A DNA stretch of 9,968 nucleotides from an uncultured Sutterella sp. (GTDB lineage Bacteria; Pseudomonadota; Gammaproteobacteria; Burkholderiales; Burkholderiaceae_F). The translations under genes and the position numbers were made by a program. Positions 7,165 through 9,968 of the stretch are shown one piece after another; positions within the stretch are counted from its first letter, which is position 1; each line of letters starts with the position of its first letter. The notes below the pieces were generated by a model, which was not told the origin of the DNA, made no database searches, and saw nothing but the letters and a program-made list of their open reading frames with translations. Where the stretch lies: positions 1-9,968 of the forward strand of contig CAJJMF010000090.1 of assembly GCA_905192805.1 (NCBI GenBank), written 5' to 3'.

Positions 7165-7170
7165 TATAAT
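7165..7170 (+). promoter_or_regulatory. -10 element upstream of the phoH-like gene
   Basis: A perfect TATAAT hexamer lies 38 bases before the ATG at 7209. The -35 position at 15-18 base spacing holds only weak matches (such as TTTTCC), so this would be a sigma-70 promoter with a poor -35 or one that needs an activator. Confidence 0.45.
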
Positions 7171-7197
7171 TAAATCAATCCTGACCTTTTTTCCCAC

Positions 7198-7203
7198 AAG
7201 GAG
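7198..7203 (+). promoter_or_regulatory. Shine-Dalgarno site fixing the phoH-like start
   Basis: AAGGAG lies five bases before the ATG at 7209. The longest open frame begins two codons earlier with a GTG at 7203, but that GTG overlaps the ribosome site itself and has no other site upstream. The ATG is therefore the better start. Confidence 0.8.
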
Positions 7204-7208
7204 TGTCT

Positions 7209-9284
7209 ATGCCCTTGCCTAAAGCACCAACCCAGCTTGGTGACCTCTTAGAGGATTACGACGCAACGAACACCGATTTTGCCTTAACTCCCCATGACAA
7301 AAACCCTGAGGGAACAGCGAAAAAAGGGAAAAAATCGCGTGCTCGACCTGCCCTCTCCGGTGAGCAAGCGCCTACCCTTAATCTGGAAGAGCCACCGTTT
7401 ACCCTCACCCAAACCGCTTTACCCGCTGCGGCCACTCCGGGAAAAAAGGTAAAGCGTAAAACCAAAGCGGCTCAGCCCACCGAAAGCGTTCAAGACAACG
7501 CTCCGGAAACGAGCACCGCTCCCATCCAAGCGACGCCCCAAAAAACACGCGCCAAGAAAACGGCCAGCCGTGCTAAGGCTCCGGCGAAAACGGCTCAACC
7601 CGCTTTAAATGGGCTTTCAGAAGTCGAAAAAGAGGCGCAGGCAACGCCAGAGGCTACTTCGCGCGCCGTGACTGCCTCCAAAGGCACCAAAGCACGCACA
7701 CCGACCAAAAAGGGAAGTGCCAAAGCCGCGTCTGCCCCGCAATCCACCGATACGACCAAGGCAGTGACGCCCGATCAAACGAACGTAGCCAAAGCGGAGG
7801 AACCGCTCGAACCCGTCGGTGAGGGACTCGATACCACTCCTAACGCGAAATCGCTCGATGACTTAGTGCTCCCCTTACGGGGTGCCTCCAGTCGCATCAC
7901 ACGCCACCATAATGTGGGGGATGGCTTAAAGCTCTTTGTCCTCGATACCAACGTTCTCATGCATGACCCACAGTGTCTTTTCCGCTTTGAAGAGCATGAC
8001 GTCTTTATTCCGATGACCGTGCTCGAAGAGCTCGATAATCACAAAAAAGGCACGACCGATGTGGCACGTAATGCGCGTAGTGTGAGTCGTAGCTTAGATC
8101 AGCTCACTGAGCGACATCCGACGAATTTTGACGAAGGGATTGCGCTCAACCTGTTAGGGAATGTGGAAGCCAAAGGACGACTTTTTATTGAAACGAGCCC
8201 GATTGCTGAACCGTTGCCCATGGATCTGCCACTCACCAAGGCGGATAACCATATTTTGGCCACCGCAAAAGGCGCCATTAAACGTTTCCCCGAACGCACG
8301 ATTGTGTTGGTGACGAAAGACATCAACATGCGTATTAAGGCCTCCGTGTTGGGATTAGCGAGTGAAGATTACCTCTCGGACAAAGTCATTGATGACACGG
8401 CCTTACTCTTCACGGGGCACCGTCAACTGCCGTCTAAATTCTGGGATACCGTCGCTGATTCGTTGGTGGTCAACAAAACCGAACAAGGAACCATCTACGA
8501 ATTCACATGGGATGAAGCGCATACGCTCGTTCTCAATGAATGCTTAACCGTCTTAGGGGATGGGGACTTTATGGGGATCGTCGTTAACGTGGACGGGAAA
8601 AAAGTTCAGGTTCGCGCCCTACGTGACTACCAAAAGCGATTAAAACTTTGGGGGATTCACTCTCGAAATGCCGAACAGAACATGGCTCTCAACTTGCTCA
8701 TGGATCCCAATATTGATTTTGTGACCATTCTGGGCCAAGCGGGGACTGGGAAAACGCTCCTTGCGCTCGCGGCTGCCCTGGCTCAAATCTTTGACACCAC
8801 GCGCTACAGCGACGTGTTAATTACGCGTGCTACGGTGAGCCTCGGAGAGGACATTGGGTACTTGCCAGGATCCGAAGAAGAAAAGATGACGCCGTGGATG
8901 GGGGCCATTGAAGATAATCTGGAAGTGTTGCTCTCCACCGGGGGTTCCAGCAAACTCACCGCCGAAGCACTCAAAAAACGCATTCAAATTAAGTCGATGA
9001 GCTTCATGCGTGGCCGCACGTTCTTAAAGAAATTTGTGATCATTGACGAGGCCCAAAATCTGAGTCCGAAGCAGATGAAGGCCCTGATCACACGAGCAGG
9101 TCCTGGTACCAAGATTGTCTGTTTGGGGAACTTAGCCCAGATCGATACCCCCTATCTCACCGAAGGCAGTTCGGGGCTCACGTATGTGGTCGAACGTTTC
9201 CAAAACTGGCGTCATGGCGCCACGATTACGCTCGCACGTAGTGAGCGTTCTCGCTTAGCGCAGTATGCTGTAAACGTGCTCTAA
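7209..9284 (+). CDS. PIN domain-PhoH family ATPase/ribonuclease with long basic N-terminal tail
   Basis: The 691-residue product joins a PIN-type RNase domain to a PhoH P-loop ATPase, the architecture of the PhoH2 class, for which RNA unwinding and cleavage are described in mycobacteria. Residues 1 to about 240 are low-complexity, rich in Lys, Ala, Pro and Thr, with no predicted fold. The PIN domain starts KLFVLDTNVLMHDP (acidic Asp246), followed by VFIPMTVLEELDNHKKG and LTKADNHILATA. A linker leads to the PhoH domain with Walker A GQAGTGKT (509-516), Walker B FVIIDEAQN (D613-E614), and the family blocks ITRAGPGTKIVCLGN, AQIDTPYLTEGSSGL and ARSERSRLAQYA. Typical relatives without such a tail are about 450-560 residues, so the N-terminus is the unusual part. 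It is monocistronic, with a -10 box upstream and a terminator downstream. The cellular substrate is unknown. Confidence 0.93.
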   Translation: MPLPKAPTQLGDLLEDYDATNTDFALTPHDKNPEGTAKKGKKSRARPALSGEQAPTLNLEEPPFTLTQTALPAAATPGKKVKRKTKAAQPTESVQDNAPETSTAPIQATPQKTRAKKTASRAKAPAKTAQPALNGLSEVEKEAQATPEATSRAVTASKGTKARTPTKKGSAKAASAPQSTDTTKAVTPDQTNVAKAEEPLEPVGEGLDTTPNAKSLDDLVLPLRGASSRITRHHNVGDGLKLFVLDTNVLMHDPQCLFRFEEHDVFIPMTVLEELDNHKKGTTDVARNARSVSRSLDQLTERHPTNFDEGIALNLLGNVEAKGRLFIETSPIAEPLPMDLPLTKADNHILATAKGAIKRFPERTIVLVTKDINMRIKASVLGLASEDYLSDKVIDDTALLFTGHRQLPSKFWDTVADSLVVNKTEQGTIYEFTWDEAHTLVLNECLTVLGDGDFMGIVVNVDGKKVQVRALRDYQKRLKLWGIHSRNAEQNMALNLLMDPNIDFVTILGQAGTGKTLLALAAALAQIFDTTRYSDVLITRATVSLGEDIGYLPGSEEEKMTPWMGAIEDNLEVLLSTGGSSKLTAEALKKRIQIKSMSFMRGRTFLKKFVIIDEAQNLSPKQMKALITRAGPGTKIVCLGNLAQIDTPYLTEGSSGLTYVVERFQNWRHGATITLARSERSRLAQYAVNVL

Positions 9285-9294
9285 AAACGACAAT

Positions 9295-9326
9295 CCGGGA
9301 AAGGAAAGCTTCGAGTCCTCTTCCGG
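9295..9326 (+). repeat. inverted repeat (hairpin) just after the phoH-like stop codon
   Basis: CCGGGAAAGGA (9295-9305) pairs with TCCTCTTCCGG (9316-9326) over 11 positions with one mismatch and one G-U pair, around a 10-base loop. No T-run follows, so it is not a terminator by itself. It could protect the 3' end of the phoH transcript. Its right arm is part of a tRNA-3'-end-like stretch. Confidence 0.5.
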
Positions 9327-9332
9327 GCACCA
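9310..9332 (+). other. tRNA 3'-end-like sequence (T-loop to CCA), possible remnant
   Basis: Read as a tRNA end, the stretch contains a T-loop TTCGAGT (9310-9316), a T-stem strand CCTCT, an acceptor strand TCCGGGC, a discriminator A and CCA at 9330-9332. The pattern resembles bacterial tRNA-Leu 3' ends. The 5' T-stem strand (AAAGC) does not pair properly and no matching GCCCGGA acceptor strand exists upstream, so it is not an intact tRNA. It may be an attachment-site remnant or chance. Confidence 0.25.
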
Positions 9333-9338
9333 TCAAAT

Positions 9339-9378
9339 AACGGGACAGAGCGTCACTCGACACTTTGTCCCGTTTTCT
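9339..9378 (+). terminator. rho-independent terminator after the phoH-like gene
   Basis: AACGGGACAGAG (9339-9350) pairs with CTTTGTCCCGTT (9363-9374), 12 base pairs with one G-U pair and a 12-base loop, followed by TTTTCTAT on the plus strand. It lies 55 bases after the phoH stop. It may also help end minus-strand transcription from the hicB-like gene, although the minus-strand T-run (TTATTT) is weaker. Confidence 0.8.
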
Positions 9379-9415
9379 ATGGATTGGCACACGCCCACAG
9401 CAGGTAGTCGGTACC

Positions 9416-9718
9416 TTAGCGCTCGCCCTTTGAGGTAAGCTGCACCACCGTGTTTCGCATCGCTTCAGGTAGGCTAACCACCAGATCACCCGGTTGTGGA
9501 GCTGACGGACGAGCGAGCGGGCGTTGATCCTCACGATAAAAATCGATCGCCGTCACTAATGCATCCTCTGCCATCGTTTCGAGTTCCTCTCGCGATGAGG
9601 CTTCGGTAATAGCTTCAGGTACATCCCGACAAGTGGCAAGGTAGCCACCTACGCCATTGGATTCAACCATGAACGGATAACGCCAATCTAAATGCCGTTC
9701 CTTCTCCATTTGGGTCAT
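9416..9718 (-). CDS. HicB-like antitoxin-family protein, short form without DNA-binding domain
   Basis: The 100-residue product carries the HicB fold that in hicAB toxin-antitoxin modules binds and neutralises the HicA mRNA-cleaving toxin. Family features are RYPFMVESNGVGGYLATCRD, VPEAITEASSREE, the EDALVTAIDFYREDQRPLARPS helix region, and DLVVSLPEAM near the end. E. coli HicB (about 140 residues) continues into a helix-turn-helix domain that is absent here, the protein stopping after LTSKGER. The ATG at 9718 has AGGAGG seven bases upstream (9726-9731) and lies 23 bases after the stop of the DUF456 gene. The frame stays open further upstream to 9829 but only as an overlap with that gene. No hicA is visible on either strand nearby, so a toxin-antitoxin role is uncertain; solo HicB-like proteins of unknown role are common. 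Confidence 0.85.
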   Translation of the reverse strand: MTQMEKERHLDWRYPFMVESNGVGGYLATCRDVPEAITEASSREELETMAEDALVTAIDFYREDQRPLARPSAPQPGDLVVSLPEAMRNTVVQLTSKGER

Positions 9719-9741
9719 AGATTTCCCTCCTGAGCGCCCTT

Positions 9742-9968
9742 TTATACAAAGTAGGCAAAGATCATGAGGCCCAGCATCACAAACGCCAAGGCAATCTTGA
9801 CGGCTGTCCCAATGACCATCCCCATCCAAGTTGCAACTCCGACACGCCCCGCATGAAGCATGTCGCGTTTGGCAATAAACTCCCCAATAAAGGCGCCAAT
9901 CAACGGAAAGACGAAAATGCCGACCAGCCCACCGACGAAGACGCCGACAACCGTCCCAATGACCGACC
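9742..9968 (-). CDS. DUF456 family membrane protein (N-terminus outside window)
   Basis: Only the last 74 residues are visible. They are strongly hydrophobic and glycine-rich, with GVFVGGLVGIFVFPLIGAF followed by IGEFIAKRD and, after a short polar stretch (MLHAGRVG), a final membrane segment KIALAFVMLGLMIFAYFV. This is the typical C-terminal half of DUF456 proteins, small inner-membrane proteins of about 160 residues whose function is not known to me. At least two membrane-spanning segments are present in the visible part. It is upstream of, and probably cotranscribed with, the hicB-like gene 23 bases away. The start and promoter lie beyond position 9968. Confidence 0.8.
   Translation of the reverse strand, partial: SVIGTVVGVFVGGLVGIFVFPLIGAFIGEFIAKRDMLHAGRVGVATWMGMVIGTAVKIALAFVMLGLMIFAYFV

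Larger units (their letters stand above)
6883..7208. other. divergent intergenic region between the thrC-like and phoH genes
   Basis: This gap of about 325 bases separates two divergent genes and should hold both promoters. It is richer in A and T than the flanking genes. I see several short inverted repeats: TGGGC/GCCCA (6912-6936 region), CTCTC-CTAC-GAGAG near 7008-7021, GGGA-TTT-TCCC near 7028-7038, and CGTGC/GCACG near 7093-7113. None has the stem plus T-run of a terminator on either strand. No convincing small coding frame or RNA gene was recognised. Confidence 0.5.

Noticed and set aside
9226..9332. Intact tRNA gene ending at the CCA
   Set aside because: The T-stem does not pair, no GCCCGGA-like acceptor strand or anticodon arm is found upstream, and that region is phoH coding sequence.
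9719..9829. Longer form of the hicB-like protein starting at 9829
   Set aside because: The added 37 residues would overlap the DUF456 coding sequence, do not resemble HicB, and the ATG at 9718 has a consensus ribosome site at correct spacing.
1..9968. CRISPR array, insertion sequence, phage or defence island
   Set aside because: No regularly spaced repeats, transposase or integrase frames, or terminal inverted repeats were seen; apart from the hicB end the content is housekeeping.

Overview
The window looks like ordinary chromosomal DNA of a betaproteobacterium, most likely in the order Burkholderiales. The evidence is a sigma-32-type heat-shock promoter in front of clpB, a threonine synthase-family protein of the roughly 480-residue beta-proteobacterial type, and a thrC-moeA-moaD-moaE-clpB gene order with a PhoH-family gene nearby that I recall from Burkholderiales. 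Base composition is about balanced and the genes are densely packed. A finer placement (for example a gut Sutterellaceae-like lineage) would be a guess.

Layout. Positions 1-2297 hold the minus-strand gene for the disaggregase ClpB, cut at its C-terminus by the window edge. Its leader (2298-2414) carries a very good sigma-32 promoter and a long hairpin that ends two bases before the Shine-Dalgarno sequence. Positions 2462-6882 are one minus-strand operon, read thrC-like, mobB, moeA, moaD, moaE, crcB/fluC, and closed by a rho-independent terminator. An approximately 325-bp divergent intergenic region follows. A plus-strand PIN-PhoH protein gene (7209-9284) with a long Lys/Ala/Pro/Thr-rich N-terminal tail comes next and ends in a terminator. 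The right edge has a minus-strand pair: a partial DUF456 membrane protein gene and a short HicB-like gene with no hicA visible.

How the genes work together. MoaD and MoaE are the two subunits of molybdopterin synthase, MoeA inserts molybdate, and MobB is the GTP-binding accessory protein of guanine dinucleotide cofactor synthesis, so four neighbouring genes serve late molybdenum cofactor assembly. The fluoride channel gene and the thrC-like gene share the transcript without an obvious biochemical link. ClpB is set apart by its own heat-shock promoter.

The most striking observation is in the thrC-like gene. It is full length and sits at the usual thrC locus, but the invariant PLP-binding lysine of the LAFKD motif is an aspartate (LAFDD), and several other active-site motifs have also drifted. 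It may be a pseudoenzyme or a repurposed threonine synthase paralogue. Secondary points are the structured clpB leader, a solo HicB domain without its DNA-binding half, a Leu in the fluoride channel's Phe box, a tRNA-3'-end-like stretch after phoH, and the histone-H1-like tail of the PhoH protein.
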